Origin: Furfurilactobacillus siliginis
Lineage (GTDB): Bacteria; Bacillota; Bacilli; Lactobacillales; Lactobacillaceae
DNA: 64,000 nucleotides
Direction: 5' to 3'
NCBI RefSeq assembly: GCF_001437435.1
Contig: NZ_JQCB01000001.1
Location: 206,974-270,973, forward strand
Below the pieces are notes generated by a model. It had not been told where the DNA came from and did not search any database. It saw only the letters and a list, made by a program, of their open reading frames with translations. Positions 1-8,618 of the stretch are shown in pieces. Every line of letters begins with the position of its first letter. The stretch's first letter is position 1. Made by a program: the position numbers and the translations under genes.

Positions 1-1027
1 GATAGTCAAATTCTGTACTTGCTCTAACACGAGGTGAAATTTCCTGAACATTTTTTTCATCTCTTACATATTCCAATAGTTTTGTTTTGCTGTCTTCTAT
101 TTCCAATCCCAGGTTTCGTTCGCTTTGTTCGATAACAGTATTCTTTAGTTTTTTTACCTCCTCCAGTGAATAATCACCAGGTATAACAATCACAAAATCA
201 TCTGAATACCTACGATAAAGCCCATGTTTAGATAAAACCAAGTTTCGTATACTTTCATCAAAAAAAATCATGGACACATTCGCTAAGATTGCACTAATTG
301 CAGTTCCTTGAGGAATCCCGTTATTATTTTCCTTTTTTGAAGGTGTTAAGTTTCCTTGTTTAATCAAATATCCAAGTTGTTTCAAGTTTTTTACGTATGC
401 CCGCTGTTTTCCATGGCGAAATGGCCGTACTATACCAGCTAATTTCAAATTCTTGGTAATATCAGATCTTTTAATCGTCTTCCGATTAATAAGCGAATAT
501 AGAACCTTTTCCCAATCTTTACCATAATCATCTGCTAAAACTGTCTTAACACTTTTTTTCAAAACATCGTGACTTATATTATCGAAAAAATGTTTAAAAT
601 CCCCTTTTATTATCCACGCTCTATCTTGATTACAGATAAAATCTTCAACTTCTTTGGCACCTGTAATATTTGACATATGTTTTTTACTTCGATATGCAAT
701 TGCAATCTCAGATATTTCTTTTCGATTTACATAAGCTTCATAAGCGCTAGCTAACGGAAGTGAATATGCTTTATAAATTAATGCATCATGATGTGCTGGT
801 AAAGAAATTTTTCTGTTTTTATTAGTTAATTTACTTGGATTGTTTTGATATTTTTTGAACTTCATTTCAAAGGAAATAAAGGGTAAAAATCTATGTGTGA
901 TTACCTTTTCTCGAGTTAAATTTGCTATTAGTTGTCCCTTTTCATTATCCGAAATAGGAAAATCAAAATGAAGATATCCTTTATCATGATAATCATACAA
1001 CTGCTGCTTAAACTCATCATTGATCAT
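1..1027 (-). CDS. Reverse transcriptase of defence-associated type, 3' end outside window
   Basis: Reading the minus strand from an ATG at 1027, with AGGAG 8 nt upstream, gives 342 open codons that run off the window edge. The protein has reverse transcriptase hallmarks: residues 142-149 read GDFKHFFD with first catalytic Asp143, then GIPQGTAISAILAN, then YRRYSDDFVIV with the catalytic pair Asp276-Asp277, and LGLEIEDSKTKLLEY after it. The N-terminal part (HFDFPIS near residue 20, FLPFISF near 46) recalls the single-protein antiviral reverse transcriptases (DRT/unknown-group, cd01646-like) rather than group II intron enzymes; no maturase region is visible in what is present. It would copy an RNA template into cDNA. 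It lies downstream of and codirectional with sbcC, and base composition is AT-richer than its neighbours, suggesting transfer. The C-terminus, and so the exact subfamily, cannot be judged. The RT call is firm; the defence role is inferred. Confidence 0.85.
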   Translation of the reverse strand, partial: MINDEFKQQLYDYHDKGYLHFDFPISDNEKGQLIANLTREKVITHRFLPFISFEMKFKKYQNNPSKLTNKNRKISLPAHHDALIYKAYSLPLASAYEAYVNRKEISEIAIAYRSKKHMSNITGAKEVEDFICNQDRAWIIKGDFKHFFDNISHDVLKKSVKTVLADDYGKDWEKVLYSLINRKTIKRSDITKNLKLAGIVRPFRHGKQRAYVKNLKQLGYLIKQGNLTPSKKENNNGIPQGTAISAILANVSMIFFDESIRNLVLSKHGLYRRYSDDFVIVIPGDYSLEEVKKLKNTVIEQSERNLGLEIEDSKTKLLEYVRDEKNVQEISPRVRASTEFDY

Positions 1028-1044
1028 TTCAATAACTCCTAAAA

Positions 1045-1390
1045 AATGAAAATCGGGAAGGATCATATGACATAGTAGCGTCAAAACCCATCCCGCCTAT
1101 CACGATACCTAAGCGGCATATCGCTTAGGTATCTTTATTTTCTGCATTATAAATAATGCCTACTAAACCAAATTACAATGAATCTGTAGATATACTCAAC
1201 TTAGTGCTGAGTACCATACTGTTCGTAATAACCAAGGGAGGTCAACAAGTTATGCCGATTCCAATGATTCACTTGACGAACTCGAGATTCGTGTGTTACA
1301 CATCTGTCTCGCCTTTAACGAAATATGCCTCAGGGTTCGGTAATGTAATTATAACATTTTCATTGTTAATTAAGAACTGCTCATAATTTA
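1045..1390 (-). ncRNA. Candidate structured RNA upstream of the reverse transcriptase
   Basis: This gap of about 350 bases has no convincing gene on either strand but several inverted repeats. An 11-bp perfect stem lies at about 1105-1132 (ATACCTAAGCG pairing with CGCTTAGGTAT), a 7-bp palindrome at 1144-1159, an ACTCA/TGAGT stem at about 1194-1212, a CGAA/TTCG stem around CTCGAG near 1275-1292, and a long-range stem CGGGATGG/CCTTCCCG that brackets the region just before the RT ribosome binding site. Retrons and several DRT families place their template RNA directly upstream of the RT gene. That this is such an RNA is inference; the hairpins are seen. Confidence 0.4.
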
Positions 1391-1397
1391 AGATCCA

Positions 1398-4300
1398 TCA
1401 CAATTCGTGTTGATACCCAACCTGGCTCCGACCATCAGCACTGGCTGTCACAATCAGTTGGTCTGGAATCTGTTCCTGCAATTCAGTCACATGACTAATG
1501 ATACCAATCATCCGATGTTGCCCCTCAATCGTCTGCAAAGCTTCCATCGCCGTCTGTAGTGCATCTTCATCCAATGATCCGAACCCTTCATCAATGAACA
1601 ACGCTTCAATTGCCACCGCGCCAGATTCATTTTGAATAACTTCCCCTAGGCCAAGTGCCAAGGACAAAGCTGCAATAAAGCTTTCACCGCCGGATAGCGT
1701 GTGGACACTCCGGACTTTGCCTGCCTGGTCATCGAACACGTTGATTTCCAAACCGGTATCCGTTGCAAATGAGCCGGCACTTGCTTCCAGTTCAAACCGA
1801 TAACGATTGTTCGTCAACACGCTTAAACGGCTATTGGCTACGGTCAACACCTGTTGTAAGTACGTTTGTAAAACATACCGTTCCAGACTTAAATGTGACT
1901 TCGTTCTACCAGCAACTGTGTCGGCCAACTCAGCAATCTGTGCTAATTGTTCGCGTTGTGCTCTACCCTCAACCAATGCAGCAGAGATACTTTCTGCCAG
2001 CTTTTGATTACTGGTCAATTGCTGACTTAAGGCATAACTGGCCGCTCTTAACGTCTCCAGCTGCGCTTGCTGTTGATCACGTTTGACAATGGTTTGTTGC
2101 ACATCTGGCTTCACCTGCTTACCGATTTGGGTAGTCAATGTTGCTAGCTGTCCTTTTACCTGGGCGACTGCTGTTGTAAACACCTGCCAAGATTGCCGCC
2201 AAACGGACAGCTTAGCAAGCTGCTGGCGTCGTTCCTTAACGCTCGTCAAAGAATCTTCGCTGTCATGGTTTGTGATCACAGTCGTTAATTGTTCAGTCAG
2301 CGATGTCACGTTTGCCGTTGTTTGCGTCTTTTGTGATGCCAATTCCTGCAACTGCGTCTGTAACGTTGTGACCTGCTGTTGCGCTTGATCACGTTCCTTT
2401 GTTTGTTGACTCAGTGCTGTCGTAAATTGCGCACTAGCCTCCTGCAAAACAGTTACCTGCGTATCTACTGCCGCTAGGTCAGCAAATCCGTTCGGCAACT
2501 GCGCCAACTGATCAGTCAGCTGCGCTTGTTGCGTTGCTAACGTCACTTCAAGCGCATGCTGTTGTTCAGCAACGGCCGCTAATTGTTCAGTAAGTCGATC
2601 GATTGTGGTCGTTGTCTCCGTAATTGCGATAGTTGTTTGCTTTTGTTTCGACACCGCCATGGAAACGGCTTGACGGGCCTGCTGAACATCGTTTTGTATT
2701 TTTTCGAAGGCAAGCTGGGCGGCTGCTAACGTTGCGGCAGGTGTTTCAGTAAGTTTGTTAACATCTGCACACCAGTCAGCAGCCGTTTCATCATAGCGAA
2801 CCTGTTGTTCTGTCACACGCTTCGTCGTTTCTGTCAATTGCGCTGTAACTTTTGTTAACTGTTCATGGCTTTGCTCCTGTGTCGCTTGTGCTTGCTTTAC
2901 TTCATCTTCCGACACTAACGTTGCCACTTGAACCGCTGGTGCAGGATGTTCTGTTGAGCCGCACACTGGACACGGTTCGCCGGGTGCTAATTTAGCACTC
3001 AAACGCTGAATTTGTGAGACTGTCCATTCATGATCAATTTTAGCAAACGTCGCAATCGCATCCTGATCTTGCTGTTGCGCCTTCTGAACAGCAGCTTGTA
3101 ACTGCGTCTCTTGTGTCTGCGTACCAACTAACTGCTCATGTTGCTGCGTTAAAGCTAGTTGTGACTCAGCTAACCCATCTACTTGATGTTGCTGCTCCTG
3201 CAGAGTTAACTGCTGATGACTCACATTCCCCAACTCAGTCAAGGTTGCTTGCAACTGACTCAACTGCGTCTGTGCCGTTGTTCGACGCTGATTTAACTCA
3301 GCAGCTTGGTCTTGCAGCGTTTTAGCTTGCTGCTGTTGTTTAGTCACCACCAATTTCAGCTGATCAACTTGTGCAAATAAAGGTCGGCGGGCCGTCAAAT
3401 CTGCAATTTCAGTTTGCCGTTTTTGCTCATCTGCCTGTTGCGCCTGTAACGCTTGTTCCGCCGTTTTAGCGGTTGCTAAGGTCGTCACTGCTGCATCATG
3501 ATCAGTTTGCGTGTGTTGGATTCGCTGCTCAATTTCAGTTGTCGTTGCTTTTGCACGATCCAATTCATCTAACTGTGATACCAGCGTTTGAACCCATTCC
3601 AAATCAGTAATATTTGCCTGCAGGGCATCCATTTCTGGTTGCTGGGCTACTAACTCAGTCTGACGTTGCAAGGCCTGATCACGCTCGCTAAAGTACTGTA
3701 ACAAGGTCTCCTCAGATTTAACTTGGTCGTTTAACAAATCGAGTTGCTTCTGTGCACTTGTCACCGCTTGCTGTTGCTTGGTAACTTCTGGCTGCATCGC
3801 ATCATTTTGTACTGTTAGCGCACTTAACACATCTTGGTCATTCGCGTCTTCATCAGGTGCCTGATTATCTTGCCAATAAATTAACTGGCGTAATGCAGCC
3901 ACTTCATTTTGTTTACCTTGCACACCAGCTTGAGCGGCCTTTAATTGCTCGTTTAACTTTGCTGCCCACCGTGCGTACAGAGACGTTCCAAATAGATTTG
4001 CTAATAGCTTTTGCTTGTCATTACTATCCGCCTCTAAAAACTGGCGAAACTGTCCCTGTGGTAGCAACACGATCTGCATAAACTGCGCTGCATTCAGATG
4101 GAGTAAATCCGTCACCTTTGCGTCAACATCCCGCCGTTTCGTGAGCGTCGTTTCTTCACCATCTGCCGCAAACATCGTCAGTTCGACACTTGCTTCTTGG
4201 TCGTGAACACCAGTGCCACGCTTTTTCGCTAATGTTTGTTTAGGTTTGCGGGTAATCGTATATTGTTGTCCCAAATGCTCAAAAATAAACGTTACGACCG

Positions 4301-4526
4301 TTTCAGCAGTTGGTTCCGCAAAATCGGAACGCATTTGATCAGGTTGTCGATCACCACCGGAGGAACGCCCAAACAATGCAAAACACATGGCATCAAAAAT
4401 GGTTGTTTTTCCGGCACCGGTTTTTCCACTAATCAAAAAGACAGGTACGTCATTAAATTCTTCAAAGTCGATTGTTTGATCACGATAAGGGCCAAAATTT
4501 TGCAAGGTTAGCTTCAATGGTCGCAT
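1398..4526 (-). CDS. sbcC: SbcC, ATPase subunit of the SbcCD nuclease
   Basis: Rad50-like subunit of SbcCD, which with SbcD cleaves hairpins and processes DNA ends. At 1042 aa it has the full family length. The N-terminal Walker A is SGKTGAGKTT near residues 33-42. A very long Gln-rich coiled coil follows, interrupted by a zinc hook CPVC at Cys519-Cys522. The C-terminal half has the ABC signature LSGGES and Walker B ALFIDEGFGSLDEDA. The ATG start lies 2 nt after the sbcD stop codon, so the two are translationally coupled. An AGGAGG site sits at the sbcD end. Nothing looks broken. Confidence 0.97.
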   Translation of the reverse strand: MRPLKLTLQNFGPYRDQTIDFEEFNDVPVFLISGKTGAGKTTIFDAMCFALFGRSSGGDRQPDQMRSDFAEPTAETVVTFIFEHLGQQYTITRKPKQTLAKKRGTGVHDQEASVELTMFAADGEETTLTKRRDVDAKVTDLLHLNAAQFMQIVLLPQGQFRQFLEADSNDKQKLLANLFGTSLYARWAAKLNEQLKAAQAGVQGKQNEVAALRQLIYWQDNQAPDEDANDQDVLSALTVQNDAMQPEVTKQQQAVTSAQKQLDLLNDQVKSEETLLQYFSERDQALQRQTELVAQQPEMDALQANITDLEWVQTLVSQLDELDRAKATTTEIEQRIQHTQTDHDAAVTTLATAKTAEQALQAQQADEQKRQTEIADLTARRPLFAQVDQLKLVVTKQQQQAKTLQDQAAELNQRRTTAQTQLSQLQATLTELGNVSHQQLTLQEQQHQVDGLAESQLALTQQHEQLVGTQTQETQLQAAVQKAQQQDQDAIATFAKIDHEWTVSQIQRLSAKLAPGEPCPVCGSTEHPAPAVQVATLVSEDEVKQAQATQEQSHEQLTKVTAQLTETTKRVTEQQVRYDETAADWCADVNKLTETPAATLAAAQLAFEKIQNDVQQARQAVSMAVSKQKQTTIAITETTTTIDRLTEQLAAVAEQQHALEVTLATQQAQLTDQLAQLPNGFADLAAVDTQVTVLQEASAQFTTALSQQTKERDQAQQQVTTLQTQLQELASQKTQTTANVTSLTEQLTTVITNHDSEDSLTSVKERRQQLAKLSVWRQSWQVFTTAVAQVKGQLATLTTQIGKQVKPDVQQTIVKRDQQQAQLETLRAASYALSQQLTSNQKLAESISAALVEGRAQREQLAQIAELADTVAGRTKSHLSLERYVLQTYLQQVLTVANSRLSVLTNNRYRFELEASAGSFATDTGLEINVFDDQAGKVRSVHTLSGGESFIAALSLALGLGEVIQNESGAVAIEALFIDEGFGSLDEDALQTAMEALQTIEGQHRMIGIISHVTELQEQIPDQLIVTASADGRSQVGYQHEL

Positions 4527-4528
4527 CG

Positions 4529-5644
4529 TTAGTCCTCCTTTCGTGCATCATTTAGGCCAGTCTTTGCCCAATTAGTCTGTTGTTTTGATAACGGTTCATC
4601 ATTGACATGTTCAAAAAACTTTTCCAGCAGTGTTAGTGGATCCAAGTTTGGGTTCACTTGTACTGCAGTCGGTATATCTTCACGCCCATACTTACGGTCT
4701 AAACTGACAATCCGTGGATAAACCGTTCGCAACTGATTCATCACATCAGGAATGATCGCCCGGTCGGTCAACGTTACACCATAATAATTATCGCGATCGA
4801 GCTGATCATAATAGGTCGAATCCATCAATGTGGCAAACGCTTCGGTCCGCGTTTCGACATCCCGTAATGGCGTTATTTCCTTGTAAGTCACAGTATGTGC
4901 ATCAGTATCGACAATCCAAACGCCTTTTTGTTCAGCGGCTTCAGATAGCGAGAACTTGACCGGTGAACCACTGTAACGAATCTTCTCATCATTTAAAGCG
5001 TGATGGTTGTGCAAATGTCCTAATGCCACATAATCAAACAGCGCTAACAAATCCAGAGGCACCGCGTTTAACCCACCAACAACTACTTTCGTTTCGGATT
5101 CTGTTTGTGAACTACCAGCCGCAAAAAAGTGCGCCACGAGTACATGCTGAAAGTCCGGTTTAAAGGCTGTCTGCATCTTGGCGACAACTCGTTTCATCGC
5201 CTGCTCAACCGTGCGAATCTCAGTGTCTTCAAAGACGTTGCGTGCCTGCCATGGTTCAAAGTATGGCAGCAAAAAGAATTGAGTACCGTTCATTTCCACT
5301 GGCTCAAAGGCGTTTGCTAACTCCGTATTTAAGAAGTAATTTGTCGCACTATACCATTCACTGCCCGTATGCAATCGAGTCGCGCTATCATGGTTGCCAC
5401 TGATTGCTAACACTGGGAACTTCCGATCTAGATTCAGGTCAACCAGCATATGATTCAATTGGTGCACGCTGTCCTCACTTGGCATGGCACGATCATATAG
5501 GTCACCCGCAATCACGACGGCATCAACCTTTTCATCTGTCGCAATTTGAACAATTTGCTGATAGGCATCATCTTGTTCTTCAGTGAGTTCAAAGCCATGC
5601 AATTTCTTACCGATATGCCAGTCGGCGGTATGCAAAAATTTCAT
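4529..5644 (-). CDS. sbcD: SbcD, Mre11-like nuclease subunit
   Basis: Metallophosphoesterase subunit of SbcCD, providing Mn-dependent exonuclease and hairpin endonuclease activity. Over 371 aa the phosphoesterase motifs appear in order: TADWHIGK (Asp8, His10), VIAGDLYDRA, AISGNHDS, VAHFF and GHLHNHH. The C-terminal part is the capping domain. GGAGAAG precedes the ATG. It is the first gene of a two-gene operon; the upstream side holds a parS-like palindrome and a dispersed repeat. Confidence 0.97.
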   Translation of the reverse strand: MKFLHTADWHIGKKLHGFELTEEQDDAYQQIVQIATDEKVDAVVIAGDLYDRAMPSEDSVHQLNHMLVDLNLDRKFPVLAISGNHDSATRLHTGSEWYSATNYFLNTELANAFEPVEMNGTQFFLLPYFEPWQARNVFEDTEIRTVEQAMKRVVAKMQTAFKPDFQHVLVAHFFAAGSSQTESETKVVVGGLNAVPLDLLALFDYVALGHLHNHHALNDEKIRYSGSPVKFSLSEAAEQKGVWIVDTDAHTVTYKEITPLRDVETRTEAFATLMDSTYYDQLDRDNYYGVTLTDRAIIPDVMNQLRTVYPRIVSLDRKYGREDIPTAVQVNPNLDPLTLLEKFFEHVNDEPLSKQQTNWAKTGLNDARKED

Positions 5645-5759
5645 TTTCTTCTCCTGCTAGCTACGTCATTACAAATACATACGCAACTAACATTTCTTTT
5701 AATTCAGATTAATAGCTTAATTATAGTGAACTACGCAATGATAACCAACCATCACAAAT

Positions 5760-5775
5760 TGTTTCACATGAAACA
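5760..5775. promoter_or_regulatory. parS-like palindrome (CACATG variant)
   Basis: TGTTTCACATGAAACA differs at one base from the consensus parS TGTTTCACGTGAAACA bound by ParB. It lies between sbcD and a dispersed repeat. Confidence 0.6.
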
Positions 5776-5778
5776 AAA

Positions 5779-5954
5779 GAGTTTGGGACATAAGTTATCT
5801 TGTCCCAAACTCATTTTTGATTCACGAACTTAAATAGTAAAAACGTGGGATAAAAGTCAAGTCGCTGTGCAGACTACGAACAACCTACCGGATTGAAGAC
5901 CAATCCGGTAGGCTGTTCTAGGTCTTGCTCACGACTTCCCGACTTTTGTCCCAC
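5779..5954. repeat. Composite palindromic repeat, copy A
   Basis: Module 1 (5779-5812) is a 12-bp stem GAGTTTGGGACA/TGTCCCAAACTC followed by ATTTTT, a terminator-like hairpin. A linker of about 32 bp follows. Module 2 (5845-5954) is a palindrome of about 110 bp, with outer arms GTGGGATAAAAGTC/GACTTTTGTCCCAC and a 12-bp inner stem CCTACCGGATTG/CAATCCGGTAGG. The same two-module layout recurs at 45454-45633 (reversed), 55924-56100 (reversed) and 63836-64000. It has no coding capacity. Confidence 0.9.
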
Positions 5955-5967
5955 TCTCTTCAAATTT

Positions 5968-7332
5968 TTAAATAGATGCCTCGCCAATGTTTCGACTCAC
6001 ATACTTAAGTTCAACAATTGGATACAACATCAACAATCCTAAGAAAATGAAGCCACATTCATAAGCAGTTGCGACGGTAACCACGCGCGTCAGTAATGCG
6101 ACAATCACCGTGATCAAGGAAACACCCAGCCCTTGCGCCAACGTCATGATGACCGCTGTCAGTGTGTTAGCACTGTTACGTTCATTCAGTGGTACGTCAA
6201 CGAAATTCAATCCGTTATACGCCGTCAGTGCCAGCGAACGGCCGACTCCAGAGATAAACGCTAAGACCATAATCATGATTGGCCACGTGGTTTGATGCAC
6301 CATAGCAAAGCTAACTGAGCTCCCTAACACCAATAAAAACGCCAATAAGAGTGCGCCGCGATACCGTAGCTTCGTAATGATTGCTGTCGTGAAAGGCTTG
6401 ATGCCAATATTTCCTAAGAAAATAAAGATTACATAGCCGCCTGCCTTAACCGGTGACCATTGGAAAATCGTTTGTAGATACACCGTCATCAAATATGGCA
6501 TCGCCCCAACTGATAGCCACAATACACCACCGCCGGATTGTGCAATCCGAAATGATTCAATTTTAAGGGCTGTAACTGCAAATAATGGTGCCGCAACCGT
6601 GCGCAAGTGACGATAAGCAACTGCCACTAGCACGCCGCCGAGGATAATGCATAAACCAGCCCATAGCCATTCGCGCTGACCATGCGTGGCTAACTCTGCT
6701 CCGGCTAAAATTAAACCAGAAGCGCCAGCAATTTCAAAAAATCCTAGCAGATCAAATGATTGACTAGCCTTGTCAGTTCCGTCATTTTCAACCAGAAAGA
6801 TCCCAATTAAAATAATCACAATTCCGATCGGTAAATTAATTAAGAAAATCCACCGCCAGTTCCACCAGGTCACAATCAAACCACCAATAACAGGCGCAAT
6901 GGCTGGTGCCAACAAAGCCGGCCACACCAGGTAACTAGTCAGCTGCAACAAACGTGACGCAGGGGCCTTCTCCAACACAATCAAACGTGCTGTCGGCGTC
7001 ATCATTGCACCAGACATCCCCTGTAATACACGCATCGTCAGTAAAACGCCAAAGGAAGGCGCTAATGCACTACCTAATGAACTAACTGTGAATAATGCGA
7101 CTGCCACCAACCAAATGCGCTTCTTTCCAAATCGATTCGCGAGCCAACCGCTTAATGGAATAAAAATTGCGACTGTAATTAGATAGATACTAACTAACAA
7201 AGCTGCAGTAGCCGAGCCAGTTTTAAAGTACTTAGCCATGCTTGGCAGTGCTGTGGTGACAATCGTGCCGTCCATAATTTCCATGAAAAGGCTGGCTGCC
7301 ATCAACAGTGCCACTTTAATTTCTTTAGTCAT
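5968..7332 (-). CDS. MFS drug exporter, DHA2 (EmrB/QacA-type)
   Basis: Membrane protein of 454 aa predicted to export drugs or toxic compounds by proton antiport. It starts MTKEIKVALLMAASLFMEIMDGTIV, with the acidic TM1 residue typical of DHA2. Motif A-like GWLANRFGKKR lies near residues 61-71, and the motif C region contains PVIGG followed by WRWIFLINLPIG, a DHA2 signature. The start codon overlaps the 3' end of the padR-type gene by 8 bp, so the two are one transcript. The PadR protein is likely its repressor. The substrate cannot be predicted. Confidence 0.88.
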   Translation of the reverse strand: MTKEIKVALLMAASLFMEIMDGTIVTTALPSMAKYFKTGSATAALLVSIYLITVAIFIPLSGWLANRFGKKRIWLVAVALFTVSSLGSALAPSFGVLLTMRVLQGMSGAMMTPTARLIVLEKAPASRLLQLTSYLVWPALLAPAIAPVIGGLIVTWWNWRWIFLINLPIGIVIILIGIFLVENDGTDKASQSFDLLGFFEIAGASGLILAGAELATHGQREWLWAGLCIILGGVLVAVAYRHLRTVAAPLFAVTALKIESFRIAQSGGGVLWLSVGAMPYLMTVYLQTIFQWSPVKAGGYVIFIFLGNIGIKPFTTAIITKLRYRGALLLAFLLVLGSSVSFAMVHQTTWPIMIMVLAFISGVGRSLALTAYNGLNFVDVPLNERNSANTLTAVIMTLAQGLGVSLITVIVALLTRVVTVATAYECGFIFLGLLMLYPIVELKYVSRNIGEASI

Positions 7333-7870
7333 ATGTTTTAAAATCGACTCCCTTAGTCAGTATTGTTTGAAAGTTTTCTGCCCAGTCTCTGGCAACTTGT
7401 GCTTGCTGCAAACGTAATTGCATTTTTTGCGCAGCATACCAGTGATCTTTTGCCACACGTGCTTGCAAGTCAGCAATCTGTGTCTTTGCATCAGCAATTG
7501 CCGCCGCCTGCTCTTCAATGTACAAATCCAATTGTGAAAGTTGTTCAGGTAACGTTAAATGTTGCATTGCATCCAACTTGATCTGATAAATATCCTCAGT
7601 GTGTGCACCGTCCGGTACTGGTGCTTGCATCAACTCAAGAAAATGCTTAGTCCCGGCTTCAGTAATGGTCGCCATCTTCGTTCGTTTAGCATCATCGCTG
7701 TCAGCAAGCTCGATATAGTTTGCCGCCGCCAGCTTATCAAGTAGCGGATAAACGACGCCAAAGCTAATTTTGCGGTGCCGGCCCAACGATAGTTCCATTG
7801 ATTTGCGCAGGCCATACCCAGACTTAGAGCCTTCCATCAACTCACCGAGTACATACAATTCATTCATCAT
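7325..7870 (-). CDS. PadR-family transcriptional regulator
   Basis: 181 aa. The N-terminal winged helix (about residues 1-80: LYVLGELMEG, SGYGLRKSMEL, ISFGVVYPLLDKL) is that of PadR. The C-terminal part is a helical dimerisation domain (Vir_act_alpha_C type, QLDLYIEEQAAAIADAK). It overlaps the downstream DHA2 exporter gene by 8 bp, the usual repressor-transporter arrangement. Two palindromes just upstream of the start are probable autoregulatory operators. The start is one of two consecutive ATG codons. Confidence 0.9.
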   Translation of the reverse strand: MMNELYVLGELMEGSKSGYGLRKSMELSLGRHRKISFGVVYPLLDKLAAANYIELADSDDAKRTKMATITEAGTKHFLELMQAPVPDGAHTEDIYQIKLDAMQHLTLPEQLSQLDLYIEEQAAAIADAKTQIADLQARVAKDHWYAAQKMQLRLQQAQVARDWAENFQTILTKGVDFKTYD

Positions 7871-7886
7871 CGGTCGATTTCCTCTT

Positions 7887-7925
7887 ATATCTTTTAGATG
7901 TAATTATCTTATATCTAAAAGATAT
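7887..7925. promoter_or_regulatory. Paired palindromic operators of the PadR gene
   Basis: ATATCTTTTAGATGT (7887-7901) and ATATCTAAAAGATAT (7911-7925) are two copies of one palindrome, with centres 24 bp apart, immediately upstream of the padR-type start. Their position fits autorepression; binding is inferred. Confidence 0.6.
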
Positions 7926-7950
7926 ACTATGCAACCCCATAAATATAAAA

Positions 7951-8076
7951 AGAAGAGCTTGGGACAAAAGTCAAGTCGCTGTACAGACTACGAACAACCT
8001 ACCGGATTGAAGACCAATCCGTACGGCAGTTCTAGGTCTTCCTCACGGCTTCCCGACTTTTGTCCCAAACTCTTCT
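7951..8076. repeat. Composite palindromic repeat, copy B (module 2 only)
   Basis: Outer arms pair from AGAAGAG...TTGGGACAAAAGTC to GACTTTTGTCCCAA...CTCTTCT, with the same core as the copy at 5845 (GTCGCTGTACAGACTACGAA, then CCTACCGGATTGAAGACC). It separates the padR-type gene from the convergent end of the acetyltransferase and may act as a terminator. Confidence 0.9.
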
Positions 8077-8087
8077 CTTTTAATATC

Positions 8088-8618
8088 TTACTTTGACTGT
8101 GCTTCATACCGTGCAATCACATCATCACAGGCCGCCAACGTTGCTGCTCGTGTCGGCATTTCTGGATAAAAGATTGGTTCATGATCCTGATCGCGTGGCT
8201 TCACCTGGTTCACACCATAAGCAACGCTGTTAGCAGGCACGTCTTTCGTAATGATGGCGCCAGTGCCAATGATGCTATTGTCACCAATTACAATTGGTCC
8301 AACGACCTTAGCACCATCAGCAATCACAACGTGTTTCCCAATTACGGGATTACCAAGGTTCTCCCATTTCTCAATTGCCTTATTATAAGTTTGATTTGCC
8401 CCCACCGTCACATTTTGGAAAATGACAACGCCAGCGCTCACTTTGGCAGCAGCAATCGTACAGCCTTTACCATTGTGAGCAAACTGCACCGTGGGATCAA
8501 TTTCAACACACACAATTTCGCAGTTATAGAGTTGTTGTAATAAGTCAGCTGCGACCTGCCGTGCATCTGCGTCTTCGGAAAAGCAATTCAGTTTCATTAA
8601 AGTTTTAAAATCAGTCAT
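8088..8618 (-). CDS. Serine acetyltransferase-like left-handed beta-helix acetyltransferase
   Basis: 176 aa from the ATG at 8618, chosen because AAAGGAG lies 7 nt upstream. The C-terminal half is a hexapeptide-repeat left-handed beta helix (GKHVVIADGAKVVGPIVIGD, NSIIGTGAIITKDVPANSVA) ending in GVNQVKPRD, as in CysE/serine acetyltransferase-like enzymes. The N-terminal helical domain is shorter than in classical CysE, so the acceptor may not be serine. The start codon lies inside the last codons of the upstream quinone reductase gene (8-bp overlap), indicating coupled translation. No cysteine synthase gene lies nearby. Confidence 0.75.
   Translation of the reverse strand: MTDFKTLMKLNCFSEDADARQVAADLLQQLYNCEIVCVEIDPTVQFAHNGKGCTIAAAKVSAGVVIFQNVTVGANQTYNKAIEKWENLGNPVIGKHVVIADGAKVVGPIVIGDNSIIGTGAIITKDVPANSVAYGVNQVKPRDQDHEPIFYPEMPTRAATLAACDDVIARYEAQSK

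Noticed and set aside
1156..1386. 76-codon open frame on the plus strand in the RT upstream gap
   Set aside because: Its codons cross the hairpins, no ribosome binding site is seen, and its amino-acid sequence resembles no family.
5845..5954. CRISPR array or insertion sequence from the repeated palindromes
   Set aside because: The copies are dispersed singly, carry no spacers and no transposase, and are too long for CRISPR repeats.
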